From assembly GCA_027493935.1 (NCBI GenBank), contig JAOSJV010000001.1, positions 1,612,001-1,676,000 on the forward strand: a stretch of DNA of 64,000 nt, given 5' to 3'. Shown here in pieces: positions 29,281 through 38,876 of the stretch. Source of the DNA: Burkholderiales bacterium. Lineage in GTDB: Bacteria > Pseudomonadota > Gammaproteobacteria > Burkholderiales > SG8-39. The notes below the pieces were generated by a model that saw only the letters and a program-made list of their open reading frames with translations, was not told the DNA's origin and made no database searches. Position numbers and translations under genes: made by a program. The number at the start of each line of letters is the position of its first letter. Position 1 is the stretch's first letter.

Positions 29281-29471
29281 CCGCGGCGCGGCAGCCGGGC
29301 TCTGCCAGGCAAGCCGCAGCGGCCCAGGCGATGCGGAGCCGAAAGCGGCGGGAGACGGGTCTCCCCGCCGTTCTCGTTAAGCGGCCGCGCGCTGGCCGTA
29401 GGTGATGAGGCGTTGCGCGCGCCGGGTCACGGGCGGGCGCTGAGACCGTCGCCCCGCGGCTTCTGCGATTC

Positions 29472-29823
29472 ATGTCCAGCGCGACGAGCTACCAGCTGCT
29501 GATCGACGTGTCGCAGCCCGTGCGCTGCCGAGTCGGTCGCCTCGGCGCGTTCGACTTTCCGGCCGGCCGCTACGTGTACTCGGGCTCGGCGAAGAGCGGG
29601 CTCGAGGCCCGCATCGCGCGCCACCTGCGGCTGGACAAGGCGTTGCGCTGGCACATCGACCACCTGCTGCGCAAGCCCGGCGTCGCAGTGGTGCAAGTGA
29701 TCCGCTCGCGGCGCGCGGAGTGCGCGTTGAACCGCGCCGTGACCGGGCGCGTTCTGGTGCCCGGCTTCGGCGCTTCGGATTGCCGCGCCGCGTGCGGGTG
29801 CGCACCTGAAGTACCTCGGTTGA
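29472..29823 (+). CDS. GIY-YIG-like DUF123 protein (frameshifted at the end)
   Basis: About 116 residues: VGRLGAFDFPAGRYVYSGSA, GLEARIARHLR, LRWHIDHLL and ECALNR then GFGASDC match the DUF123 family of GIY-YIG-related proteins. The family ending (HLKYLG) appears one frame over after a slip near 29800, giving a stop at 29821-29823. Members are suspected nucleases or DNA-binding proteins. Without repair the frame runs on into the next gene, which is artefactual. Confidence 0.7.
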
Positions 29824-30071
29824 GGCCGGCAGGCATGCCCTGCATCGCGGGACGAGACGCGCGGCGACGAATGCGGGCCTGGGCGACCGCCGGGACCCGC
29901 ACGCCGATCGTCTCGCGCGGGCGTTGCGGCGAGAGATTGCGTTGCGCGCTCTGGGTACCCGATGCGCAATGCGGCGGCATGGCGGATTCGGAGCGGGCGC
30001 GATCGTGGCAGTATGCGACCCAAGGAGCGCGGCAAAGCGAGGCCCGCGAGGCGGAGCGACGGAGCGGACCG

Positions 30072-31267
30072 ATGGGGTGCAGCGCACTGCGCGTGGTCGT
30101 CATGGGCGGATCGCTCGGCGGACTGTCGGCCGCGCTCTTCCTGCGCGAGGCCGGCTGCGAAGTCTCGGTGTTCGAGCGCTCGCGGACGCCGCTCGCCGGA
30201 CGCGGCGCCGGCATCGCGCTCAACCCCGCGTCGGTGCGGTATTTCACGCTGCGCGGGACGATAGCGGTGGAGGCGATCAGCATGGCAACGCGCCGTGTCC
30301 GCTACGTCGGCGAGGACGGCGGCAGCGCGGCGGAGATCGCGGTGCCATACCGCTTCGGCTCGTATGACGTGCTCTACCGCAGTCTGATGGACGCCTTCGG
30401 GCCGGCCGGCTATCACCTCGGCCGAACGATCGTGGGCTTCGAGGAGGACGCAGCAGGCGTGACTGTCCGGACGGCCGACGGCGGCGCCGAGCGGTGCGAC
30501 TTGCTCGTCTGCGCCGACGGCGTCCGCTCGACCGCGCGCACGTGGCTCGCGCCGGACGCACAGCCGCAATACGCCGGCTACGTCGCCTGGCGCGGCACGC
30601 TGAGCGAGCGCGAGATCGACCCGCGGACATTCGATCTGCTGCGCGACACGATCGCCTACCGTCTGATGCCGGACAGCCACATGCTGATCTATCCGATTCC
30701 GGAGGTCGGCGCGTCGCTCGGAGACGTCGAGCGCTGCGTCAACTGGCTCTGGTACCGCAACGTCCCGCGCGGTCCGGCGTTCGATGCGCTGATGACCGAC
30801 CAGGACGGCAACGTACGCGACGTCTCGCTCGGGCCCGGCACCGTGCGGCCGCAGAACGTCGCCGCGCTCAAGCGGGATGCCGCCGTGCGGCTGCCGCAGT
30901 GGCTGGCGGACGCGATCGGGCGGACCGCCTCGCCGTTCATCCAAGCGATCATGGACTGCGACGTGCGGCGCATGGCCACCGGGCGCGTGGCGCTGATCGG
31001 CGACGGCGCGTTCGTCGCGCGGCCGCACGCGGCCGCGGGCACCGCGAAGGCCGCCGAGGACGCGTGGCAGCTCGGCCTCGCGCTGCGCGCGGCAGGCGGC
31101 GACGTGTCGGCGGCGCTGCGCGACTGGGAGCCGCGCCAGCTCTCCTCGGCCGCGCGCTCGTCGAGCGCAACCGCCAGGCCGGGAGCCGCCTGCAAAGCGG
31201 CGCATGGCCGGTCGGCGCGCCGCTCGCGTTCGGGCTCTACGCGCAGGGCGACAGCGTGATGCCCTGA
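30072..31267 (+). CDS. FAD-dependent monooxygenase (frameshifted near the C-terminus)
   Basis: About 398 residues of a group A flavin monooxygenase. Dinucleotide-binding motif VVVMGGSLGGLSAALFLREAG, DG motif LLVCADGVRSTAR, and GD motif VALIGDGAFVARPHAAAGT are all present. It resembles 2,6-dihydroxypyridine- or salicylate-type hydroxylases. The last 40 residues are one frame over after a slip near 31143, giving GRALVERNRQAGSRLQSG and a stop at 31265. It would hydroxylate an aromatic or heteroaromatic substrate using NAD(P)H and oxygen. Start ATG 30072 precedes the Rossmann fold by six residues. Confidence 0.8.
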
Positions 31268-31297
31268 CCGCACGACGCCGTCTCAGCACGCGAACGC

Positions 31298-32047
31298 ATG
31301 CGGCTCCGGAGGTTGGCGGGCATCGCCCGCTCGCTCGCCGTCTACCACGGGCGGCCGTGGCGGGTGCGCCGGATGGCGCGGCTCTACGCGCCGTTCGTGA
31401 CTGCGGGCGCGCTGTGCTTCGACATCGGCGCGCACGCCGGCGATCGCGTGCGCTGCTGGCGCAGGCTCGGCGCGCGCGTGGTCGCGGTGGAGCCGCAATC
31501 CGATTTCGTGCGCCTGCTCGAGCGCCTGTTCGGGCGCGATCCGGCGGTCGCAGTCGTCGCCGCCGCAGTGGGTCGCACGGCGGGCACGGCGGAGCTTCTC
31601 GTGAGCGAGCGGACCCCGACGGTCACGACCCTCTCGCGCGCTTGGATCGAACGGGTCGGCGCCGACCCGTCGTTCCGCGGCGTGGGGTGGACGCGTGGCC
31701 CGGTCGTCGCGGTCACGACCCTCGACGCGCTCGTCGCGCGCTTCGGCGTGCCGGCGTTCGTGAAGATCGACGTCGAGGGCTTCGAGCGCGAGGCGCTCGA
31801 GGGGTTGACGCAACCGGTGCCGGCGCTCTCGTTCGAGTACGTCCCGGCGGCGATCGACGTTGCGCTCGGCTGCACCGAGCGGCTGGCCGCGCTCGCGGAC
31901 TACCGCTTCAACTGGTCGGTCGGCGAGACGCACCGGCTGGTGGAGCCGGAATGGCTCGACGCCGCGGCGATGCGCGCGCGGCTTGCCCGGACTGCCGCCG
32001 GCGCCGGCTCAGGGGACGTCTACGCGCGGCGCGCGGCGGCGCGCTGA
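31298..32047 (+). CDS. FkbM-family SAM-dependent methyltransferase
   Basis: A 249-residue protein with SAM-binding motif ALCFDIGAHAGDRVRCW and acidic VVAVEPQSDFVRLLERLF, TTLDALVARFG and the FkbM hallmark VPAFVKIDVEGFEREALEGL. FkbM enzymes O-methylate sugars or natural products. The 3' end overlaps the convergent sulfatase-fold gene by about 38 bases. It lies at the edge of the flavin/pterin-like cluster and could modify its product, but it is also a common orphan. Confidence 0.8.
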   Translation: MRLRRLAGIARSLAVYHGRPWRVRRMARLYAPFVTAGALCFDIGAHAGDRVRCWRRLGARVVAVEPQSDFVRLLERLFGRDPAVAVVAAAVGRTAGTAELLVSERTPTVTTLSRAWIERVGADPSFRGVGWTRGPVVAVTTLDALVARFGVPAFVKIDVEGFEREALEGLTQPVPALSFEYVPAAIDVALGCTERLAALADYRFNWSVGETHRLVEPEWLDAAAMRARLARTAAGAGSGDVYARRAAAR

Positions 32048-33674
32048 GTCGAGCGCGAGCGGCGACTGCGGCGCATCGAACGCCTCGAGCAGCACGCGGG
32101 TGAGATCGTGCATCGCGCCGAGGGCGGGACGCGCGGGCACGATGCCCGGCCGGAACCCGGCGGCCACCAGCGCGTCCGCGATCTCGGCTTTGCGCGTGAT
32201 CACGTGCACCGGCACTTCCCAAGGGGGCGCGCTCGCCGGCGACGGCGCTGACGGGCTGGTGATCGCCAACGACGACCAGCACGTAATCGCGCGCCGCGGG
32301 CCGCTGCAGGAAGCCCGTGAGCCAGTCGTATGCGTAACCGATGGTCGCGACGTAGGCCGGCGCGAGGCGATCCCAGTCGGGCTGGGCGGCGCTGCGCGCG
32401 ACGCCGTCGGCGTCGAACGGGTCGGTGCCGAGCAGCCGCTGCCAATCGGGCTGGTAGGGCGGCAGCGGCTGAAACGGGATGTGGCTCGTGATGGTCGGGA
32501 AGAGGACGAACGCCGGGCGGCGCGCGGGCGCGTCGAGCGCCGTCGCTTCGAGCCGGGCGAGCGCGAACTGGTCCGGGATGCGCCAGAAGCCGAACTCGGG
32601 TCCGGGGTATGCGAGGGCACGGCTGTCGACGATCGCGTCGAAGCCGTAGAATGCGCCCTCCGGCCAGTCGGCGCGCAGGCCCGGCATCAGCGCGAATGCG
32701 TCGTAGCCGTGGTCGCGGAAGTGCCGTACCAGGGTCGGCCGGCGGGTCGTGAGCAGCAGGTCGTAACGCGCTGCGTCGACGCCGATGCCGGCGAGCAGGC
32801 TCGCGTGCGCGAGCCACGACGCCCCGCCGAAGGTCGGCGAACGGACGAACGCGGAGACGACCGCTCGTCCGGCGCTGCGCGCCGCGGCGTCGAGTGCGGC
32901 GCGGTGCGCGTCGAGCGCGCGCGCGTAGTCCGGCCGGTCGTAAGTCGCCGCGCCGTACGATTCGAGGAACACCACCAGCACGTCGGCGCCGTCGAGGCGG
33001 CGCAGGCGCGAGACGAATGCCGGGCTCGGGGCGAGGCGCTCGTCGGCGGCGGTACGGGAGAGCGCATCGGCGACGAAGCGCGCCTGCGCGGCGTAGGCTG
33101 CACTGACCGGCGCGACGAAGTAGCGGCCGGTGTCGAGCGCGCCGGCCTGTCCAACGACGAAGGCGGCGACGACGGCACCCGACGCGATGCCGAGTGTGCC
33201 GCGCGCGACCACCGCAACCCTGGCGATTGTGCGCAGCGACCAGCGCAGCGCGACGAACACGGCGGCGAGCACGAGCGCAAGGCCGGCGGCACCCGCGGCC
33301 GCAATTGCCGCGGTGCGACCGTCGGTCACCAGCGCGAACACCTCCGGCAGGTGGCGGCCGTCCCAGTAGAGGTTGATCGGCCGGCCGAAGAGCGCCGTGA
33401 TCGTGACATCCGCGTAGCGGCCGGCGGCGAGCACGGTGGCGAGCGCGGCGAGCCCTCCGACGAGACGCATTGCGGCCCGGCGGCCGCCGCGCGCGACGAG
33501 CGCGAGCGCGAGCACGATCGCCGCAGCCTCGACCGATAGGGCGAGCTGGGGCTGCACCCACAGCGTCGGCCAGACGCTCTCGAACGTGAACGCGAAGTTG
33601 AGCGCGACGAGCGCCGCGGCGAGTCGCAGCGTGCGTGCCGCGCAATCTCTGCGCATGTCGTTCCCACGAAGCAT
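32009..33674 (-). CDS. Membrane protein with alkaline-phosphatase/sulfatase-fold domain (frameshifted)
   Basis: Four to five N-terminal hydrophobic helices (LAAALVALNFAFTFESVW through IASGAVVAAFVVGQAGAL) precede a periplasmic catalytic domain: ADVLVVFLESYGAATYD, GGASWLAHASLLAGI, HGYDAFALMPGL and VVVGDHQPVS. The layout resembles LtaS/phosphoethanolamine-transferase-like enzymes, with DVLVVFLES as metal site and serine as nucleophile candidate. The frame slips at five C/G at about 32222-32226; a sixth gives APPWEVPVHVITRK and a stop at 32009. Start ATG 33674 or 33656. It could transfer or hydrolyse phosphate or sulfate groups. Confidence 0.7.
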
Positions 33675-33784
33675 GGCTACCCCCGAATGCTCCTGTCGGG
33701 AGCCGGAATCCGGCACCTCTTTGACGACGCCTGGTTCGGATTTCCGCTTCCGAGGCCGAGTGAAAAGTCGCCGAACGCCAAACA

Positions 33785-33912
33785 AGCCGTCCTCCCCGCG
33801 GACGCGGGGATCTCATCAAATCATCGAGCAGGGAAGCCGGCGCGCTCCGAGCGCCCGCCTGCGCGGGAGCGACGACCGGGTTCTCGCCCGGCCTCGTGCG
33901 CGGGAATGACGG
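33785..33912. repeat. REP-like palindromes
   Basis: Three short hairpin units, best seen in CCCCGCGGACGCGGGG (33794-33809), CCCGCCTGCGCGGG near 33854 and GTGCGCGGGAATGACGG near 33896. They resemble the widespread 'TCCCGCG-N-CGCGGGAAT' repetitive palindromes of Proteobacteria and fill much of the 300-base gap between the sulfatase-fold gene and the YceI gene. Confidence 0.6.
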
Positions 33913-33977
33913 CCGTCTGCAGTGGTTCCCGGGGCTTGCGTTCGCTGGAGAGTCCCGCGCTCGCTCGCCGCGCTCAG

Positions 33978-34599
33978 CTACCGGCGCCGCGCCTCGAATT
34001 CGACGATCAGGTGCACCTCGTCGCCGACCCAGCCGTTGTCGACGCCGTACGTCATCCCGAATGCGCTGCGCTTGAAACTGCCGCGGGCCGAGACGCCCAT
34101 CACGTAGGGCTTGCCGCCGAAGAGCGACCCGATCGCATACTCGCCGCTCTTGTTCCAGGTCGCCTGGAGCGTGACCGGGCGGGGAGCGTCCGAGGAGTTC
34201 GAGGCGCCCCTCGATCACGAACGTGCGCGCGCCGGTGCGCTTTGCCCGGTCGGCGGTGAAGGTCATCTGCGGAAACTCGACCGCATTCAGGAAATCGGCG
34301 CTGCGCAGATGGTCGTCGCGCTTCGGGTGGTTGGTGTAGACGCTTCCGGTGTCCACCACGATCTTCACCTCCGCGAGCGTGCCGGTCTCCTCGTCGAACA
34401 CGTAGCTGCCGGTCGCGTTGCGGAACATGCCGAGCACCCTGGCGTAGCCGAGATGATCGACAAGGAAGCCGAGCGACAGGTGCTCGGGGTCGATCTCGTA
34501 CTTCGCCGGTCCGGCCGCTGCGGGGACGGCGAGCGCGAGCAGCGCGCCGAGGGCGAGGGCGCTGCCGAGCGTGCGGCGGACGGAGCGAGCTCGAATCAT
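33978..34599 (-). CDS. YceI-family periplasmic lipid-binding protein (frameshifted)
   Basis: A signal peptide (LGSALALGALLALAVPAAAG) precedes the YceI barrel: YEIDPEHLSLGFLVDHLGYA, VKIVVDTGSVYTNHPKRDDHLRS and FTADRAKRTGARTFVIEGRL. After a slip near 34190 it continues as PRPVTLQATWNKSGEYAIG and ends VEFEARRR. YceI proteins bind polyisoprenoids or quinone-like amphiphiles. It overlaps the CDP-alcohol phosphatidyltransferase stop (ATGA-type), so the two are one operon, suggesting a lipid-linked product. Confidence 0.75.
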
Positions 34600-35318
34600 C
34601 AGGCAGCCTCCAGCAGCGGTTCGCGGGCATGCCGTCGCAGCCAGGCGACGTCGACGGCGAACGAGTAAGAGAGCAGCGCGAGCGCCGTGCCGGCGAGCGC
34701 GGCGCTCGCCGGATGCGGGACGATTGGCGCGAGGCAAGCGACGAGCGCCACGATCTGCACGACGCACGCCGTCTTTCGCCGCAGGCTCGGCGGCAGCGGC
34801 CGCGCGAGCCAGTGACTCACCCGGCCCGCGCCGACGAAGAGATAGCGGAGCATCCCTGCGAGCAGGATCCACGGACCGGCCTTGCCGAGCTGCCAGGCGA
34901 GCGCCGCGAGCGCGAGCATGAGGACGGCGTCGGTCTCCATGTCGAATCTCGCCCCGAACACGCTCGTGAGCCCGGTGCGCCGGGCGATCGGGCCGTCCAC
35001 CGCGTCGAGCAGCGCGGCGAGTGCCGCCACCGCGACGGCGATCCATGCGAGCGCTCCGGACACGGGTTCGCCAAGGAGTCCGGCGAGCAGCGCAGCGAGC
35101 GCGAGCCGCGCGAGGGTCACCTGGTTTGCCGGGCCGAAGCGCGGATGCGGATGATCGGCGGGCAGCGTCGCCAGGACGATCGCGGCGCCGACCACGAACA
35201 CCGCGAGTGCCCTGCCGGCGAAATCCGCGCCGAGACCGGCCCACGCGGCGAGCGCGAGGGCGAGCGCGCCGAGCGCGAGCGTGAGCGCGGCGGCCGTCAA
35301 CGCCGCGCCGTGCGTCAT
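34599..35318 (-). CDS. CDP-alcohol phosphatidyltransferase
   Basis: An integral membrane enzyme of about 240 residues. The signature is complete: LLDAVDGPIARRTGLTSVFG then ARFDMETDAVL, the DxxDGxxAR...GxxxDxxxD motif that binds CDP and metal. Six or so hydrophobic helices surround it. It would join a CMP-activated lipid with an alcohol acceptor. I chose ATG 35318 (MTHGAALTA); ATG 35357 is also in frame. Context: shares an operon with the YceI gene and diverges from the dehydrogenase gene of the pterin-like cluster. Confidence 0.8.
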   Translation of the reverse strand: MTHGAALTAAALTLALGALALALAAWAGLGADFAGRALAVFVVGAAIVLATLPADHPHPRFGPANQVTLARLALAALLAGLLGEPVSGALAWIAVAVAALAALLDAVDGPIARRTGLTSVFGARFDMETDAVLMLALAALAWQLGKAGPWILLAGMLRYLFVGAGRVSHWLARPLPPSLRRKTACVVQIVALVACLAPIVPHPASAALAGTALALLSYSFAVDVAWLRRHAREPLLEAA

Positions 35319-35435
35319 GGCGCGGTGCGGCGCGGCGGAAGGGCAGGCGGAGCGCATGATCTAGAATCCGTTCCGGATCGCCGCGCGCGGCCGCCGACCG
35401 GCGGCGCCCGCGCGATGTTGCGAAAGGTATCACCT

Positions 35436-36413
35436 ATGACCATCGGCGAGGCCCGCGCGTTCTGGGTCGTCGCCCCCGGCTCGGGCGAGATCCGCGGCGA
35501 GGCGCTCCCGCAGCCGGCGACGGGCGAGGCTGTCGTGCGCACCCGCTTCAGCGCGGTCAGCCGCGGCACCGAGGCGCTCGTGTTTCGCGGCGAGGTGCCG
35601 CCGGGCGAGGCGGCGCGGATGCGCGCCCCGTTCCAGGCGGGCGAGTTTCCCGCGCCGGTGAAGTACGGCTACGTCAGCGTCGGCGTGGTGGACGCCGGTC
35701 CGCCGCCGCTTGCCGGCAGGACCGTCTTCTGCCTCCACCCGCATCAGACGCGCTACGTCGTGCCCGCCGCGGCGCTGCACGTCGTGCCGGACGAGGTGCC
35801 GGCCGCGCGCGCGGTGCTTGCCGCGAGTATGGAGACCGCGGTCAACGCCCTGTGGGACGGCGCGCCGCGCGTCGGCGATCGCATCGCGGTGGTCGGCGGC
35901 GGCGTCGTCGGCTGCCTCGTCGCGTGGCTGACCGGGCGCATGCCGGGATGCCGGGTCGAGCTCATCGACGTGAACCCGGCGCGCGCGGCGGTCGCGGCCG
36001 AGCTCGGCGTAGCGTTCGCGCTGCCCGGCGCGGCGACGCCCGACGCGGATCTCGTGTTCCACGCGAGCGGCGCGCCAGAGGGGTTGGCGACCGCGCTCGC
36101 GCTCGCCGCATTCGAGGCGACCATCGTCGAGCTCAGCTGGTACGGCAGGCAAGCTGTCGCCGCGCCGCTCGGCGAGGCTTTCCACTCGCAGCGGCTCACG
36201 CTGCGCGCCTCGCAGGTCGGCGCGGTCGCGACGCACCAGCGCGCGCGCTGGTCGCATCGCCGGCGCATGGCGCTCGCGCTCGCGCTGCTCGCCCACCCGC
36301 GCCTGGACGCGCTCATCACCGGCGAGGGCCGGTTCGACGATCTGCCCGAGGTGATGGTGCGCCTCGCGCGCGGGGCCGGCGCCACGCTGTGCCACCGGAT
36401 CTGCTACGACTAG
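35436..36413 (+). CDS. Zinc-type alcohol dehydrogenase-like protein
   Basis: A 325-residue MDR-superfamily protein: VRTRFSAVSRGTEALVFRGE, PVKYGYVSVGVV, then Rossmann motif RIAVVGGGVVGCLVAWLTG and VELIDVNPARAAVAAELG. The catalytic zinc cysteine of alcohol dehydrogenases is not evident (SAVSRGTEAL stands where CxxCHTD is expected), so it may not act on simple alcohols. Homologues of this subtype accompany PTPS-like and glycosyltransferase genes. It is the first gene of the plus-strand run; ATG 35415 is an alternative start. Confidence 0.7.
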   Translation: MTIGEARAFWVVAPGSGEIRGEALPQPATGEAVVRTRFSAVSRGTEALVFRGEVPPGEAARMRAPFQAGEFPAPVKYGYVSVGVVDAGPPPLAGRTVFCLHPHQTRYVVPAAALHVVPDEVPAARAVLAASMETAVNALWDGAPRVGDRIAVVGGGVVGCLVAWLTGRMPGCRVELIDVNPARAAVAAELGVAFALPGAATPDADLVFHASGAPEGLATALALAAFEATIVELSWYGRQAVAAPLGEAFHSQRLTLRASQVGAVATHQRARWSHRRRMALALALLAHPRLDALITGEGRFDDLPEVMVRLARGAGATLCHRICYD

Positions 36414-36530
36414 AACCTATCTCAAGACGAGAATGCAACCGCGAATGAGGGGATTTGCAAGCGGTCGCCCCTTGTTCGTGCGACCTCAGTTGGCGCAGAA
36501 GCACGGCCGCGATTCTGAGATAGCTTCGAG
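36411..36530. repeat. MITE-like repeat, copy 1 (inverted orientation, internally shortened)
   Basis: It matches the reverse complement of 56501-56660 but lacks about 38 central bases. Imperfect inverted ends share CTATCTCA. It fills the gap between the dehydrogenase and PTPS-like genes. Confidence 0.7.
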
Positions 36531-36552
36531 TAGATTCTAGGGGAGCGCGTCC

Positions 36553-36951
36553 ATGTACAGCCTCTGCGTCAGGGACCATTTCATGATCGCGCACAGCTTC
36601 CGCGGCGAGACCTTCGGGGCGGCGCAGCGCATGCATGGCGCGACCTACGTCGTCGACGTCGAGCTGCGCCGTCCGGCCCTCGACGCGGACGGGCTGGTCG
36701 CGGACATCGGGCGCGCCGCGCAGGTGCTGCGCGAGGTGCTCGCCGAGCTCAACTACCGCAACCTCGACGAGCACGCCGCGTTCGCCGGGCAGAACACGAC
36801 CACCGAGTTCCTCGCGCGCGCGGTGTTCGATCGCCTCGCCGGGCGCATCCGCGCAGGCGAGCTGGGCGCGAGCGCGCAACGGCTCGCGTCGATGCGCGTC
36901 ACGCTGCACGAGTCGCACGTCGCCTGGGCGGCCTACGACGCGCCGCTGTAG
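36553..36951 (+). CDS. PTPS/QueD-fold protein lacking canonical catalytic residues
   Basis: A 132-residue member of the 6-pyruvoyl/6-carboxytetrahydropterin synthase fold: HFMIAHSFRGE, QRMHGATYVVDVELR, LNYRNLDEHAAF, NTTTEFLARAVFDRL and VTLHESHVAWAAYD align with QueD in order. Compared with Escherichia coli QueD (KCGRLHGH, RLDHHYLND), the catalytic cysteine is alanine, the second histidine of HGH is alanine, and the Asp-His pair is Asn-Tyr. The substrate glutamate in LHES remains. It probably binds a pterin-like ring but cannot use the known mechanism. It lies 15 bases ahead of the glycosyltransferase. Confidence 0.8.
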   Translation: MYSLCVRDHFMIAHSFRGETFGAAQRMHGATYVVDVELRRPALDADGLVADIGRAAQVLREVLAELNYRNLDEHAAFAGQNTTTEFLARAVFDRLAGRIRAGELGASAQRLASMRVTLHESHVAWAAYDAPL

Positions 36952-36966
36952 CGGGTAAGGAGCGGC

Positions 36967-38020
36967 GTGCGCGCGCTCGACTTCGTCTACCCGGGCGACC
37001 TCGCCGCCCTGACGGGCGGCTATCGCTACGACCGCCGCGTCGTCGAGGGCCTGCGCGCGCGGAGCTGGCAGGTGACCTGCCACGCGCTCGATGCGAGCTT
37101 CCCGGCGCCGACGAACGCCGCGCTGCGCGACGCGGATGCCGCGCTGGCGGCGATTCCGGACGGCCGCCTCACGGTCGTCGACGGGCTGGCCTTCGGCGCC
37201 ATGCCGGAGGTCGCAGCCGCGCACGCCGCGCGGCTGCGGCTGGTCGCGCTCGTCCACCATCCGCTGGCCGAGGAAGGCGGCCTTGCGCCGGGCGAGGCGG
37301 CGCGCCTGCGTACGCGCGAACAGGGTGCGCTCGCCGCCGCGCGCCGCGTGATCGTCACGAGCCGCGCGACCGCGCGCGGCCTCGCGGCCTACGGCGTGCC
37401 GGCGGCGCGCATCGACGTCGTCGAGCCCGGCACCGACCCGGCCGCGCCCGCGCGCGGTGCCGGCGGCGCCGAGGTCGCGCTCCTCTGCGTGGCCACGGTG
37501 ACGCCGCGCAAGGGGCATGTGGTCCTCGCGGAAGCGCTCGCGCGCATTGCCGACCGTGCGTGGGGCCTCACCTGTGTCGGCAGCGTCGAGCGCAGCCCGC
37601 AAACCGTTGTCGAGCTCAGGCGCCGGATCGACGCGCTCGGCCTGAGCGGGCGGATCGTTCTGGCGGGCGAGAAGCCGCCGGACTCGCTCGAGGTCGACTA
37701 CGACCGCGCGGACCTCTTCGTGCTCCCGTCGTTCCACGAAGGCTACGGGATGGCGATCGCCGAAGCGCTTGCGCGCGGACTGCCGGTGGTGGCCACGCGT
37801 GCGGGCGCGATCCCGGACACGCTGCCGGGCGATGCCGGGATTCTGGTGCCGCCGGGCGACCCCGCTGCGCTCGCCGTCGCGCTCGCGTCGCTGATCGATG
37901 CGCCGGCGCGGGCGCGCCGAGCTGGCGGCGGGCGCACGCGCCGCGCGCGCCCGGTTGTCGCCTTGGGAGGACGCGTGCGAGCGGTTCGCGAACGCGCTCG
38001 AGCGCGTGGAGCGCACGTGA
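36967..38020 (+). CDS. Family 4-type glycosyltransferase (frameshifted at the end)
   Basis: About 350 residues of a GT-B enzyme: LDFVYPGDLAALTGGYRYDRR with the acceptor-side glycine loop, LLCVATVTPRKGHVVLAEAL, and the nucleotide-sugar site FVLPSFHEGYGMAIAEALARG followed by LPVVATRAGAIPDTL. A GTG start follows GTAAGGAGC. After a slip near 37915 the natural ending is WEDACERFANALERVERT with stop 38018-38020, overlapping the methyltransferase GTG. Without repair, the frame falsely fuses the two genes. It would glycosylate the cluster product. Confidence 0.8.
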
Positions 38021-38871
38021 ACTGTTTCGACGCCGGCTGGCTCGCGCTGCGCGAGCCGTTCGACGCGACCGCTCGCAGCGGCTGGCTTGCCGCGCGGCCG
38101 GAGGCGGTGGAGCCGATCGAGATCGTCGACCTGGGGTGCGGCACCGGCGCGAACCTGCGCTATCTCGCGCCGCGCCTGGGCGGGCGCCAGCGCTGGACGC
38201 TCGTCGACCATGACGCGCGGCTGCTCGCCGCGGCTGCACCGCGCCTGCGCGAGTGGGCGGCGCAGGCCGGCGGCACGTTCCGCGTCGAAGACGGCGCGAT
38301 GTGGATCGCAGCGACCGGTTTCGAAGCCGAGGTGCGTCCGCTCGAGCGCGAGCTTGCGTGCGACCTGGAGCGACTGGAGCACACGGGCGTGCACCTGGTG
38401 ACTGCGGCCGCGCTGCTCGATCTCGTGTCCGCGGACTGGCTTGCGCGCCTGGTGCGCGCATGCCGCGCCGCGCGTGCTGCGGTGCTCTTCGCGCTCACCT
38501 ACGACGGCAGGATCGCCTGGTCGCCTGCCGATGCCGACGATGCGCGCGTGCGCGACGCGGTGAACCGCCACCAGCGCACCGACAAGGGATTCGGACCCGC
38601 GCTCGGTCCCGACGCCGCCGGGTGCGCGGCGGCGCTCTTGCGGGTGGCGGGCTACGAGGTGAGCGAGGCGCGCAGCGACTGGCGCATCGGACCGCATGCG
38701 CGCGCGATGCAATCGGCGCTGCTCGAGGACTGGCACGCCGCGGCGAACGCGATCGCACCCGACAGCCGCGCGGCAGTCGCGGGTTGGGCGGCGCGCCGCG
38801 CGGCGGCGATCGCGCAGGGGGCGTCGACCCTGCACGTCGGCCATGTCGACCTCGCGGGCCGGCCGGCGTGA
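38017..38871 (+). CDS. Class I SAM-dependent methyltransferase
   Basis: A 284-residue protein with motif I IEIVDLGCGTGANLRYLAP, acidic WTLVDHDARLL and motif IV-like GVHLVTAAALLDLVSADWL, LFALTYDGRIAW. Its GTG start overlaps the glycosyltransferase stop (GTGA). The same operon order supports a role in tailoring the same molecule. Substrate is unknown. The stop is five bases from the convergent RibD-type gene stop. Confidence 0.8.
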   Translation: MNCFDAGWLALREPFDATARSGWLAARPEAVEPIEIVDLGCGTGANLRYLAPRLGGRQRWTLVDHDARLLAAAAPRLREWAAQAGGTFRVEDGAMWIAATGFEAEVRPLERELACDLERLEHTGVHLVTAAALLDLVSADWLARLVRACRAARAAVLFALTYDGRIAWSPADADDARVRDAVNRHQRTDKGFGPALGPDAAGCAAALLRVAGYEVSEARSDWRIGPHARAMQSALLEDWHAAANAIAPDSRAAVAGWAARRAAAIAQGASTLHVGHVDLAGRPA

Positions 38872-38876
38872 GCGCC

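Noticed and set aside
29472-31259. Apparent DUF123-monooxygenase fusion in one frame
   Set aside because: The DUF123 family ending and stop lie one frame over at 29821, and the monooxygenase has its own start at 30072.
34629-36413. 594-codon plus-strand frame extending upstream of the dehydrogenase
   Set aside because: The first 270 codons are antisense to the CDP-alcohol phosphatidyltransferase; the dehydrogenase fold starts only near 35436.
36967-38871. Apparent glycosyltransferase-methyltransferase fusion in one long frame
   Set aside because: A frame slip near 37915 hides the true glycosyltransferase stop (38018-38020); the natural GTG of the methyltransferase overlaps it. These are two genes.
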